The notes under the pieces are model-generated. The model saw only the letters and a list, made by a program, of their open reading frames with translations, was not told the origin of the DNA and ran no database searches. Of a stretch of 64,000 bases of DNA, positions 43,542 to 52,119 are shown piece by piece (position 1 is the first letter of the stretch; the number at the start of each line of letters is the position of its first letter). The position numbers and the translations under genes are program-made. The stretch is taken from assembly GCA_963759235.1 (NCBI GenBank), contig CAVWYO010000007.1:433202-497201 (forward strand), given 5' to 3'. Source of the stretch: Bauldia sp963759235. Its GTDB lineage: Bacteria; Pseudomonadota; Alphaproteobacteria; Rhizobiales; Kaistiaceae.

Positions 43542-45083
43542 ATGTCAGGGGCACCCATCACCTTCGGTCCATTTCGGCTCAATCCCGACAACGGAACGCT
43601 CTTCCGCGACGGAGAGCTGGTCGCCATCGGACAGCGCGGCGCCCTGCTTCTGGGCGCCTTGCTGCGCAACCCCGACGAGGTGCGGACCAAGGCCGAGCTG
43701 ATGGATGCGGCGTGGCCGGGTATGGCAGTAGAGGAGAGCAACCTCTCGGTCCAGATCGCCTCGCTGCGCAAGTTGCTTGGACCCTCGCCGGACGGCGGCG
43801 AGTGGATCGTCACGGTCCCGCGGATCGGCTATCGCCTGGTCGGTGAGAAACCGGCAACGACCGCGCCCGCTCAACGCTCCGATCCCGTCATTCCCTCGTT
43901 GGCGGTGCTGCCGTTCCAGAATCTGAGCGCCGACGCCGAGCAGGATTACTTCGCCGACGGCGTCGTCGAGGACATCATCACCGCGCTCAGCCGGTTCAAA
44001 TCCTTCGCGGTCGTCGCCCGCAATTCTTCCTTCGTCTACAAGGGCCGCGCCGTCGACGTGCGCGAGGTCGCCAGGGACCTCGGCGTCCGTTATGTGCTCG
44101 AGGGCAGCGTCAGGCGAGCGGGGAATCGTCTGCGCATCGGAGCGCAGCTGGTCGACGGGTTGTCCGCCGCTCATATCTGGGCGCAGAATTTCGACGGCGG
44201 GCTCGACGAGGTGTTCGACTTCCAGGATCGGATTACCGAACACGTCGCGACGGTGATCGAGCCGCAAATCCAGCGGGCAGAGATCACGCGCTCTCGCCAG
44301 GAGCGGCCGGGAAGCATAGCCGCCTACGACCTTTATCTGCGAGCGCTGCCCAGGCTCTATTCGATGACGGCGGAGGGCTATGCAGACGCCTACGGTCTGC
44401 TGACCGAGGCGCTGACCCTGGAGCCGGATAACGCTCTACTCCTCGCCTACGCAGCCGAGGCGCTGCACCACCGGTCGACGATGGGCTGGGCGCCCATCGG
44501 CCCAGACGACATACCGACATGCGCCGAGCTGGCGCGCCGCGGTCTTCAGCATGCCGGGGACGACGCACTGGCGATGGGGTTCTGCGGCAACGCCCTGCTG
44601 CAAACCGTCAAGGAATACGATTGGGGAATGGCTGTCATCCAGTCGGCGGTGGAGATCAATCCCAACAATGCGATGGTCACCATATTCGCCGGCATCGCCC
44701 ATTTGCATTGTGGCAGCATCGAGCAGGGCCTTGCCCATTTCCACCGGGCGATCCGGCTGAGCCCGCGCGACCCGGCCGCGCATATCTCGCTCGCCGGAAT
44801 CGCCCATGCCCATATGGCGCGGGGCGACTACCCGGAAGCGCTGGTCTGGGCGACGCGTTCGCTGGCGCTCAACGCGCATTTCGACCCGACTTATTGGATC
44901 CTGATCGCTGCCAACGCGCAGCTCGGGCGGATGGAGGAGGCTCGCCGGGCCCTAAAGACCTATCGGGCCCTGGCGCCGGGGGCAACGATCGCGGGCATCT
45001 GGGCCGGCCAGCCGCAAAAGGACCCGAGCCGATGCGCCGCGATCCTCGAAGGGCTGCGCCTCGCCGGGCTCGAGAACGAGTAG
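43542..45083 (+). CDS. CadC-type winged-helix protein with TolB-like and TPR domains
   Basis: This 513-residue protein has an OmpR/CadC-type winged helix (about 1-100: FGPFRLNPDNGTLFRDGELV, GYRLVGE), a TolB-like domain (about 125-245: SLAVLPFQNLSADAEQDYFADG, YVLEGSVRRAGNRLRIGAQL) and TPR repeats to the end (EALTLEPDNALLL, AVEINPNN, RAIRLSPRD, SLALNAH). No transmembrane helix lies between domains, unlike CadC, so it should be cytosolic. Such proteins are common in Hyphomicrobiales with mostly unknown signals. It is the nearest regulator to the cassette at 45.5 kb, but a link is not shown. Confidence 0.87.
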   Translation: MSGAPITFGPFRLNPDNGTLFRDGELVAIGQRGALLLGALLRNPDEVRTKAELMDAAWPGMAVEESNLSVQIASLRKLLGPSPDGGEWIVTVPRIGYRLVGEKPATTAPAQRSDPVIPSLAVLPFQNLSADAEQDYFADGVVEDIITALSRFKSFAVVARNSSFVYKGRAVDVREVARDLGVRYVLEGSVRRAGNRLRIGAQLVDGLSAAHIWAQNFDGGLDEVFDFQDRITEHVATVIEPQIQRAEITRSRQERPGSIAAYDLYLRALPRLYSMTAEGYADAYGLLTEALTLEPDNALLLAYAAEALHHRSTMGWAPIGPDDIPTCAELARRGLQHAGDDALAMGFCGNALLQTVKEYDWGMAVIQSAVEINPNNAMVTIFAGIAHLHCGSIEQGLAHFHRAIRLSPRDPAAHISLAGIAHAHMARGDYPEALVWATRSLALNAHFDPTYWILIAANAQLGRMEEARRALKTYRALAPGATIAGIWAGQPQKDPSRCAAILEGLRLAGLENE

Positions 45084-45500
45084 AAATGGGATCAGGATTC
45101 AGAATTCGGTCCCCTGCGGGAGAGCGTTCCCGGTGACCGAGCCTAGGACCGTAGCTGTACAGCGCTTGATACTAGATGCGAGCGAAGCAGGCACTGGCGC
45201 TTCCCGTTGGCAACGGTTTGCCAAGAGGTCAATTAAGCAAACGAAATCAAGTAATTAATATGAATTTGGCGCTCTCTAGGGAAACGCCAAAGACCTAAGT
45301 CATCAATGACTTGTAGAAAAGTGGGACACTCAGACTTTCCACAGAACTTCGCATCGTCGCATACAACTGTCCCACCGCCGCCGCCTAATACGGGTACGAA
45401 AGTGCCGTGGTGATATTGGTTTGGTCTTTAGCCGAACCGAGCACCTGCGGCACATCGGTTCAAAGCTTGCCGGGAGCCCGCGAGCCGGCTACGCAAGAGC
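45084..45500. other. 417-bp gene-free, partly AT-rich gap with att-like and hairpin sequences
   Basis: No credible gene. It holds an AT-rich stretch (about 45231-45265), a 16-bp copy of the tRNA-Glu 3' end (45267-45282, 14/16 identical to 51981-51996), which lies inside an inverted repeat TTTGGCG (45265-45271)/CGCCAAA (45285-45291), and a perfect hairpin AAGTCAT/ATGACTT (45297-45312). It may be the left boundary of an inserted cassette and also its promoter region. Confidence 0.5.
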
Positions 45501-47030
45501 ATGGATGCTGCCGCACGCCGACAGCCCAAGGGTCTGTATTTCCTCCTGCTGGCCGAACTGTGCGAGCGGTTCGCCTTCTACACGCTGGTGTTCCAGCTCG
45601 CCCTCTATCTGACCCAGGCGCGCGGGTTCGGCGATAGCGCCGCAGACTTGCTCTACGGCGGCTTCACCGCCTTCGTCTACCTGATGACCGTGGTCGGCGG
45701 ACTGGTCGCCGACCGTTGGCTCGGATACCGGCACGCAATCGTCCTCGGCGGGCTCGTCTCGGCGGCCGGCTTCGTCCTGCTTTTTGTGGGCGATGCTCTC
45801 TATCTCGGCCTGGCTGCCCTGATCACCGGCACCGGCCTGTTCAAGGTCAACATCACCAGCCTCCTCGGCTGCCTCTATGGGCGGCATGACGAGCACCAGG
45901 AGAGCGGCTTCTCTCTTTACTACATGGGAATCAATGCCGGCTCTTTCGCCGCCAGCCTCGGCTCGGGCTATGTCGCCTCCCGATTCGGTTACCAGTGGGC
46001 GTTCGCGATGGCCGGCATCGGTGAACTGGTCGCCGTGGCCGTCTTCCTTGTCAGCCGGAGATACCTGCAGGGCCAGGGCATGGCTCCGGCCGGAACCGCT
46101 ATTTCGGCCTCGGCTGACCGTCATCTGCCGCGCCTTCTCGCAACCGTCGTGGGCAGCATCGTAGCAACCGGTATCGTCGGCCTCCTGCTCCTCAAGCCCG
46201 GGGGGGCGGGAGCGGCGCTCACGGGGTTTGGGGTTCTGGCGCTTGCCTACTTCATTTTCGAGATGCGTCGGGAACGCCGCGAGCAGCAAGACAAGCTGGC
46301 CGCTCTTCTTCTCCTGTTCATCTTCGCGGTGGTCTTCTGGGCCGTCTACGGACAGTCGGGGCTTTCGGTGATCCTGTACATTCAGCGCAGCGTCGACCGC
46401 GAGATACTCGGCCACGCCCGGGCAGCGGCCAGCTTTGAATCGCTGAACCCGATCTTCGTCCTGCTGACTGCCCCCGTCTTTTCCTGGCTGTGGATTTACC
46501 TCGCCCGGAAACATCTGAACCCGTCCATTCCGGCGAAGTTTTTCCTCGGCCTGATCCTGCTCGGCGCTGCCTTCTTTGTCCTGAAGCTCGGCGGCGCAAC
46601 GACGCCTTCGGATTCGCTCGTGCCGCCGATCTGGCTGGTCGCCTTCTTCTTTCTTCTGACCTCCGGCGAGATGTGCGTCTCACCGGTCGGCCTGTCGATC
46701 GTCAGCCACCTGACGCCGCGACGGCTGCTGGGGTTTGGCATGGGGATGTGGTTTCTCGCCGAGGCTGTGGCCAACTATCTGAGTGGCATCGTTGCGCAGA
46801 TTGCCGCCGTAGCGCCCGGCACTGCAGCTCTCGAGACGAGATCGATCTACGAAAGCGCGTTTGTGGACTACGGTGGCCTCGCCCTTGCCGGGGCTATCGC
46901 ACTCCTGCCGCTCGTCGCACTGATCCGCCGGCTGATGGGGCGATCTGGCGACGATGACACGGACGACGGACGACAATCGTCCGACCGGGCGTCCGGCAGC
47001 AAGGCGTCACGCGAACAAGGCCCGAGATGA
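45501..47030 (+). CDS. POT/PTR2-family proton-coupled peptide transporter
   Basis: This 509-residue protein has 12-14 hydrophobic helices and the POT signature ExxER at residues 19-23 (ELCERFAFY), which couples protons, plus the loop GGLVADRWLGYRHAIVLGG and the motif GINAGSFAASLGSGYVA. Members move di- and tripeptides. It overlaps the methyltransferase gene by 4 bp, so it belongs to the cassette and may export or recover a peptide product. The C-terminal tail is acidic and hydrophilic. Confidence 0.87.
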   Translation: MDAAARRQPKGLYFLLLAELCERFAFYTLVFQLALYLTQARGFGDSAADLLYGGFTAFVYLMTVVGGLVADRWLGYRHAIVLGGLVSAAGFVLLFVGDALYLGLAALITGTGLFKVNITSLLGCLYGRHDEHQESGFSLYYMGINAGSFAASLGSGYVASRFGYQWAFAMAGIGELVAVAVFLVSRRYLQGQGMAPAGTAISASADRHLPRLLATVVGSIVATGIVGLLLLKPGGAGAALTGFGVLALAYFIFEMRRERREQQDKLAALLLLFIFAVVFWAVYGQSGLSVILYIQRSVDREILGHARAAASFESLNPIFVLLTAPVFSWLWIYLARKHLNPSIPAKFFLGLILLGAAFFVLKLGGATTPSDSLVPPIWLVAFFFLLTSGEMCVSPVGLSIVSHLTPRRLLGFGMGMWFLAEAVANYLSGIVAQIAAVAPGTAALETRSIYESAFVDYGGLALAGAIALLPLVALIRRLMGRSGDDDTDDGRQSSDRASGSKASREQGPR

Positions 47031-48214
47031 AGCTCACGGAAAACCCCCGGATCGAAATCCTCTTCCCGCCCGACGATACGCGCGCGTGGTACTGCGATGT
47101 TGTCTCTCACCAGCGGATCGAACCCTATGAGGACGCTGACAGCGCGCTCTGCCTGGCGTTGCGAAAGGCCGACCACGACCCGGAATCGATCGCGCCCGAG
47201 TTCGAGGACCGTCTTCGCCGGCTGGTCGACAGGGGAGTCTACGTTCCGGCGACCAGGGCGCATGGCCTCCAGTATCCCCGCGACCTCTACTACTCGATGC
47301 TCGTCAATACCGATCGCATGCTCCCCTACTTGATGGCGCTGGCGAAAGTCGCTCGACCGGGCACCACGGTGTTCGAGATCGGCTCGGGGTTGTCGATGTT
47401 CGCGATGGCGGCGGCCAAGCTCGGCGCACGGGTCACGGCGCTGGAACCGGGTCTGTCCGGAGACATCGCTGAGAGGACGGCGCGCGAGAACCACCTCGAC
47501 ATCGAATTCGTCCGCATACTGATCGACGAGTACGAACCGACCGAGAAAGCCGATGTCGTCGTCAGCGAGTTCATCGGCGATGGCATCTTCGATGAGAGCT
47601 TCGTCGATCTAGGCTGGGATATCCGCAAGCGCTTCCTCAAGCAGGGCGGGCGCATGATCCCCTATCGTCTCGACGCCTGCGTCGTCGGAGTGGAGGATGA
47701 TGGCCTGCGCAACACCATCGATCGACAGAGATCGGAGATCAGGGAGGTTGGTCGGTCTCTCGGTCTCGATCTCAGGGCCTATTCCGATTCGATCCCTGGC
47801 AACCATCAGACCCATGTCCTGCGCAGCGACTACCGCGACAACACCTGGAACCGGCGCGACAAGGCCGTGGCCGTCACCGGCGAGGGTACGCTGTCGAGCG
47901 TTCGACTGGGTTTCGATCGGGCGCTGCAGACCACCGGCTCGGTCACGCTCGATATCATCAACGAGGGCTTTGTCGATGCCTTCTTCGTCTATTTCCGGGC
48001 GCACCTCGACGAGGAGATCGTCCTGACCAGTGCCCTCAATGCGCGGCCACTCTTCTCCTGGCCCGAAATCTGGATCCCGGCAATCGGCGCACGGCGGCTC
48101 TTCAAGGCAGGCGACACGCTCACCGTAGACTGGGCCTACCGCATCTACGGCGTGCGCCGCTACGCGCTTCAGGCTGGCGGGCTGCCGAAGATCGTGCTGC
48201 GGGCACGGCCGTGA
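47027..48214 (+). CDS. PRMT-like class I SAM methyltransferase
   Basis: This 395-residue protein has the SAM motif I VFEIGSGLSMFAMAA (about 115-129), an acidic loop ALEPG, and VVVSEFIGDGIFDES (about 178-191) with Glu181 and Glu190 spaced like the double-E loop of protein arginine methyltransferases, which grips the guanidine. A beta-rich C-terminal part follows (about 205-395), as in PRMTs. It could methylate the guanidine of free arginine or an arginine-containing peptide, or a protein. It is coupled to genes on both sides (4-bp overlaps). Confidence 0.72.
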   Translation: MKLTENPRIEILFPPDDTRAWYCDVVSHQRIEPYEDADSALCLALRKADHDPESIAPEFEDRLRRLVDRGVYVPATRAHGLQYPRDLYYSMLVNTDRMLPYLMALAKVARPGTTVFEIGSGLSMFAMAAAKLGARVTALEPGLSGDIAERTARENHLDIEFVRILIDEYEPTEKADVVVSEFIGDGIFDESFVDLGWDIRKRFLKQGGRMIPYRLDACVVGVEDDGLRNTIDRQRSEIREVGRSLGLDLRAYSDSIPGNHQTHVLRSDYRDNTWNRRDKAVAVTGEGTLSSVRLGFDRALQTTGSVTLDIINEGFVDAFFVYFRAHLDEEIVLTSALNARPLFSWPEIWIPAIGARRLFKAGDTLTVDWAYRIYGVRRYALQAGGLPKIVLRARP

Positions 48215-49497
48215 CCGAGCCCACCACCGCCGCGGTCATCGTTGACGGGTACCATGCGGGGAGCCAGTTCGTATCGGAGCTGCGCCGCCGAGGTGTCGCC
48301 TGTGTCCATGTGAAGACATGCAGGGAGCCAAGAGGCATGTTTCCGCCGGTGCCCGACCATATGTACCGGGCCGTAGTCGAGAACGACGGCGATCTTGCGC
48401 GGACCCTCGACCGACTCCGCCGCTTCGCTCCCGTCTGCATCATTCCGGGAACCGAAAGCGGCGTCGAGCTGGCGGATAGGATTGCGTCTGCCCTCGCTCT
48501 GCCGGGAAACGGGCTCGGCAAGAGCGAGGCGCGCCGGGACAAGTTCCAGATGGCGGAGGCAGTCACAGACCGGGGCCTGCGCGTCCCCCGCCAGTTCAAA
48601 TGCTCCGATGCGGACAGCGCCGTCGCATGGGCCCGCGCGCAGCGCCTACAGCGCACCGTCGTTAAGCCGTTGCACGGTGCGGGAACGGATTCGGTCTTCA
48701 TCTGTTCCACCGAATCGGAGCTCCGTCGGCGTGCATCGGCCGTTCTGGGGAGCCGCCATCACCTCGGTCTGACTAACGACGATATCCTGGTTCAGGAGTT
48801 CGTCGACGGGGACGAGTACGTCGTCAACACGGTAAGCTGCGAAGGAACGCATCGCGTGTCGGGCGCCTGGCTCTACCACAAGCTCCGGCTGCCGGGCGTG
48901 ACCGCGATCTATGACTGGGATGAGCTCCTCGACCCCGCCGATCCGATCGTCGATGGACTGGTCGCCTACACGCTAGCGGTCCTCGACGCCCTGGAGATCC
49001 GCAACGGCCCCGCTCACACGGAAATCATGGTCGACGCGGATGGACCTGTCCTCATCGAATGCGGCGCACGGCTCGACGGGCTCGACTATCCGCCTCTGAC
49101 GCGACGGTGCATGGGGGTCGGGCAGTTGGAGGTCGCCTGCGACGCCTACACGGATCGATCGGCGTTCCTTGCCGGCGCGCCGCTCTATGCACGGAAGGAA
49201 CACGCTTCGAATGTGCTACTGATCACGCGATCGGAGTCCGCTGTGCGTTCGACGGCGCGCCTCGACCAGATCCGGAGGCTCCCGTCCTTCGTCGATCTGC
49301 TGCTGCGGGTTCAGGATGGCGACCTCCTCCCCGTCACCGTCGACTACCAGACCGCGCCCGGCGTCATTTTTCTCGCTCACCCGGACGACACCGCGATCCG
49401 CGAGGACTACAGGCGCATTCGCGCGCTGGAGGCAGCGGGGATTTTCGAACCGCCCGAGGACCGAGTTGGGGTCAGCAGCGAAGTCAGGCGGGGGTGA
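48211..49497 (+). CDS. ATP-grasp amino-acid ligase
   Basis: This 428-residue protein has an N-terminal Rossmann-like domain (AAVIVDGYHAGSQFVSELRRRG) and an ATP-grasp domain: RTVVKPLHGAGTDSVFIC (ATP-binding Lys and Gly-rich loop), ILVQEFVDGDEYVVNTV, HTEIMVDADGPVLIECGARLDG (Mg2+ Glu and Asn/Asp). The closest described families are the BacD/DdaF-type L-amino-acid ligases that join two amino acids. Together with the POT transporter it suggests a dipeptide product. GTG start coupled to the preceding stop. It overlaps the convergent methyltransferase by 14 bp. Confidence 0.8.
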   Translation: MTEPTTAAVIVDGYHAGSQFVSELRRRGVACVHVKTCREPRGMFPPVPDHMYRAVVENDGDLARTLDRLRRFAPVCIIPGTESGVELADRIASALALPGNGLGKSEARRDKFQMAEAVTDRGLRVPRQFKCSDADSAVAWARAQRLQRTVVKPLHGAGTDSVFICSTESELRRRASAVLGSRHHLGLTNDDILVQEFVDGDEYVVNTVSCEGTHRVSGAWLYHKLRLPGVTAIYDWDELLDPADPIVDGLVAYTLAVLDALEIRNGPAHTEIMVDADGPVLIECGARLDGLDYPPLTRRCMGVGQLEVACDAYTDRSAFLAGAPLYARKEHASNVLLITRSESAVRSTARLDQIRRLPSFVDLLLRVQDGDLLPVTVDYQTAPGVIFLAHPDDTAIREDYRRIRALEAAGIFEPPEDRVGVSSEVRRG

Positions 49498-50500
49498 AGA
49501 CGAGCCCCACCTCCAGACCGCTCGGATCGACGCACGGGTCGACCGTTTCCTCCGCCGCCAACCGATAACCGGCCGTCGCAAAGAGCTCCTTCCAGCGGCG
49601 AATGGGCATCAGTCGCTGATTGGTCAGCGGATGGAGGAGGTAATAGGGATTGTAGTACCCCCGGCCGATCGGCGTGCGCAGGACAACCTGATCGTCGGGG
49701 TCGTACTCGACCTCGATCGCAAGGACCGCGCCGCCGAACCCGGATTCGCGCAGCTTGCGGAAATAGGCGACTAGGCCATCCTCGCCGATCTGCGGCAGGA
49801 TCTCCTGCAGCACGAACGCAAAGAGCAGGAAATCGGTGTCGGGCGGAATGTCGAAGCTAAGGCCGTCCGCATGGACGATCTCGATTCGGTCGGCCAGTCC
49901 GGCTCGATCGACGGCCCGTACCGCATTTTCGAACAACTCCGACGGCTCCACGCCGATCGCCGTCGCATGCGGCAACCGCGTACAGATCTCGCGAACGAAA
50001 TAGCCGTCGCCGCACCCGATATCGACAAAGCGCGTTGCGTTCCCGTTCACCGCCTCGATGAGTGCCCAAGCAAGCGGGAAAGCATCGTGCACCGAGATCT
50101 GGTAGCTGCCGAGACCGACGCGGTGCGAATTCCTTTCGGCCGCCTGAGGTCCGTCCCTGAGCACCTCGGATAGCCTGGCGAAGACGTTCTGGTATCCGCC
50201 CACCAGCAGATTGAACCATCCCGGTTGACCGGCGATCCACTTGCCGAAGTCTGTCAGTTGGTAGCTGTCCGACCCGGCCGAGCGTTCGGCGATTTCTTCG
50301 ACCACCAGGAACTTCACCACCGCCGCGAAAAGATCGGGACGGTACCCCTGCCGCGTCGACAATCCCTCGACGGTGAATGGCTGCTCCATCAGGGCGAGCG
50401 CGCCGTCGGCGATCAGCGCCTGCAGCACGAAAGACACCGAAAAGCCCCTTATGTAGTCGAGCGATCGGTTCAGGCTTTCGGCAAAGGTGCCCTGTTCCAT
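49484..50500 (-). CDS. 2-ketoarginine-methyltransferase-like SAM methyltransferase
   Basis: This 338-residue protein has an N-terminal dimerising helical domain and a Rossmann domain with RFVDIGCGDGYFVREI (about 157-172). Segments GWFNLLVGGYQNVF, VGLGSYQISVHDAFPLA, YYNPYYLLHPLTNQRL and DPCVDPSGLEVGLVF match the MrsA/ArgM family, which methylates the beta carbon of 2-ketoarginine on the way to 3-methylarginine. Another 2-keto acid is possible. It lies with the aminotransferase gene (52 bp gap) on the minus strand, convergent with the ligase gene. Confidence 0.8.
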   Translation of the reverse strand: MEQGTFAESLNRSLDYIRGFSVSFVLQALIADGALALMEQPFTVEGLSTRQGYRPDLFAAVVKFLVVEEIAERSAGSDSYQLTDFGKWIAGQPGWFNLLVGGYQNVFARLSEVLRDGPQAAERNSHRVGLGSYQISVHDAFPLAWALIEAVNGNATRFVDIGCGDGYFVREICTRLPHATAIGVEPSELFENAVRAVDRAGLADRIEIVHADGLSFDIPPDTDFLLFAFVLQEILPQIGEDGLVAYFRKLRESGFGGAVLAIEVEYDPDDQVVLRTPIGRGYYNPYYLLHPLTNQRLMPIRRWKELFATAGYRLAAEETVDPCVDPSGLEVGLVFTPA

Positions 50501-50552
50501 GCGACGCGGCCTCCCACGGTCTTGACGCGGTACCGAGCCGCACCGTCGTGAT

Positions 50553-51572
50553 CTAGTGTTGTTCGCGAACCGATGAGGGGAGCAGGCATTGGTGCTTGAT
50601 CATGTCGGCGTCCCCCGGGCTCTCCCTGAAAGCGATCAGCGCCCTGACGAGTGCCGCGTGATCTTCGCGCGTCCCTGCCGAGATGCGAACGTATCCGGGG
50701 AGGCCCATCGGCGCCGTATCCTTTACCAGAATACCGCAGGTCTCGAGGTAGGCAACAACCTCCGCGGGACGGCCGGTCTGAAGGAGGAGGAAATTCGCCT
50801 CACACGTCAGAAGGTTGAATCCGTTGTCCCGGAGGTCGTGCGCCAGTTCGCTCCTCAGCCGGACGATCGCCTCAACGTTCTCTTGAAACTCGCTTCCGGC
50901 GGTCGCGCAAAGAATGGCTCCGCTCGCTATCGTGTCTATTGGGCAATACTGCCCAAGGCAGTCGATGGCGCTGATGTCCGCCGCGGTTCCGAACAATGCG
51001 CCAAGCCGCAAGCCGGCAAGCGCGAAGCCCTTTGAAAACGACCTGAATCGGTAGAAATGCCGGCGTTTCGGAAGCAGCGGTGCCGGCGGCGCTGCAAAGT
51101 CCTCATAGGTCTGATCGACCAGCATCCCATGGCAACGCGCCGCCACCGCGGCGAGCGCGGGCTCGGAGAAGCGCAGGCCGGTCGGGTTGTTGGGGCTCGC
51201 CACGAGGACGAAGCTTTCCGATCCGAGTCTCTCAATCTCGCTGTCAGGCAGTCGGAAGTCTCCATCGAGCACAAGGCTCGCATAGGGCACGCCGTTTGCC
51301 CGGAGGCGCTCGACGAACCCATCGAATCCCGGCGTGACGACGAAGAAGCGGTTGTCCCGATATCCGAGGATCAGCCGGTCAACAGCGTCGTCGATCCCGC
51401 GCGTAAGGACGAGATTGTCCTTCGCAACACCAAAGCGTGCCGCCGCGGCTGCCCGAGCCTGTTCGGCGATCATTACCGGGTACCTGTGCATCTCGACGAT
51501 GCACGCGGCAATCTTCTCTCTCATCCGCGCTGAGACAGCGTACGGGCTCTCGTTCCTGCTCAAGTCGATCAT
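50553..51572 (-). CDS. HisC-like PLP-dependent aminotransferase (fold type I)
   Basis: This 339-residue protein has SPNNPTG (about 126-132), DQTYEDFA and the PLP Lys181 in FRSFSKGFALAGLRLG, with ARISAGT-like YVRISAGT (carboxylate Arg) near the end. The short form lacks the N-terminal arm of class I enzymes and resembles histidinol-phosphate aminotransferases. Paired with a keto-acid methyltransferase, it would make the 2-keto acid from the amino acid and re-aminate the methylated product, as ArgN does for ArgM. It is first of a two-gene minus-strand unit. Confidence 0.82.
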   Translation of the reverse strand: MIDLSRNESPYAVSARMREKIAACIVEMHRYPVMIAEQARAAAAARFGVAKDNLVLTRGIDDAVDRLILGYRDNRFFVVTPGFDGFVERLRANGVPYASLVLDGDFRLPDSEIERLGSESFVLVASPNNPTGLRFSEPALAAVAARCHGMLVDQTYEDFAAPPAPLLPKRRHFYRFRSFSKGFALAGLRLGALFGTAADISAIDCLGQYCPIDTIASGAILCATAGSEFQENVEAIVRLRSELAHDLRDNGFNLLTCEANFLLLQTGRPAEVVAYLETCGILVKDTAPMGLPGYVRISAGTREDHAALVRALIAFRESPGDADMIKHQCLLPSSVREQH

Positions 51573-51980
51573 CGCAATGTTTCAGTCAGCTATTGCTTTG
51601 TCTCCGCCGACAAGTGACCGGCTGCCCTGTCGAAATGCTCCGAGCTGGTCTTCGACGTCAAGCAGGCGCAAACGCGGCGAATCCCCCAATTGGGATTTCC
51701 GCACGGTTGCCGCTTGAAGTGTTGTTCCAATTCTGCCGCGGCTCTCGTGAACCGTCCGGCGGCAAGGGCGCTCAACAACCCACACAGGCTAAGTCATTAA
51801 ATGGCGAGTTGCCCCGCCACCGGCTCTGCCTGCATTTTGACGAGTTTACCGAGGGTCTGCCACCCCACGCCTTCGGCCCCATTGACCAGGCGCGTTGTGG
51901 AGGGGGATCCTGGAGCCGCGATGCGCGACTGTCCCAACGCGCCATGTAAGTGATTGAATTTGCTGGTGGTGCGAGTCGAT
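51573..51980. other. 408-bp gap between the cassette and tRNA-Glu
   Basis: No intact gene. On the minus strand about 51650-51790 a frame reads LSALAAGRFTRAAAELEQHF, which resembles the C-terminal end of a GntR/FCD regulator, followed by unrelated residues. A TGAATTT stretch just before the tRNA also occurs just before the att-like copy at 45267. The gap therefore looks like degraded insertion-site DNA. Confidence 0.4.
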
Positions 51981-52056
51981 TGGCGCTCCCTAGGGGACTC
52001 GAACCCCTGTTTCTGCCGTGAGAGGGCAGCGTCCTGGACCGCTAGACGAAGGGAGC
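51981..52056 (-). tRNA. tRNA-Glu, anticodon CTC
   Basis: The 76-nt minus-strand sequence folds as a cloverleaf with acceptor pairs GCTCCCT/AGGGAGC, D arm GTCTAGCGGTCC, anticodon loop CTCTCAC (anticodon CTC, reading GAG), T arm AGGGGTTCGAGTCCCCT, discriminator G and an encoded CCA. Its 3' end points left, toward the biosynthetic cassette, the usual side for insertions into tRNA genes. Confidence 0.95.
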
Positions 52057-52119
52057 AGCGCCGGCCCGGCAATCTATAACTATGGGCAATGCCGACTTCA
52101 AGGCCGGCCGGCGGAGGGC

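Noticed and set aside
45265..45291. A rho-independent terminator at TTTGGCG...CGCCAAA
   Set aside because: The stem is 7 bp with a 13-base loop and no T-run follows, and it lies almost 200 bp after the nearest stop.
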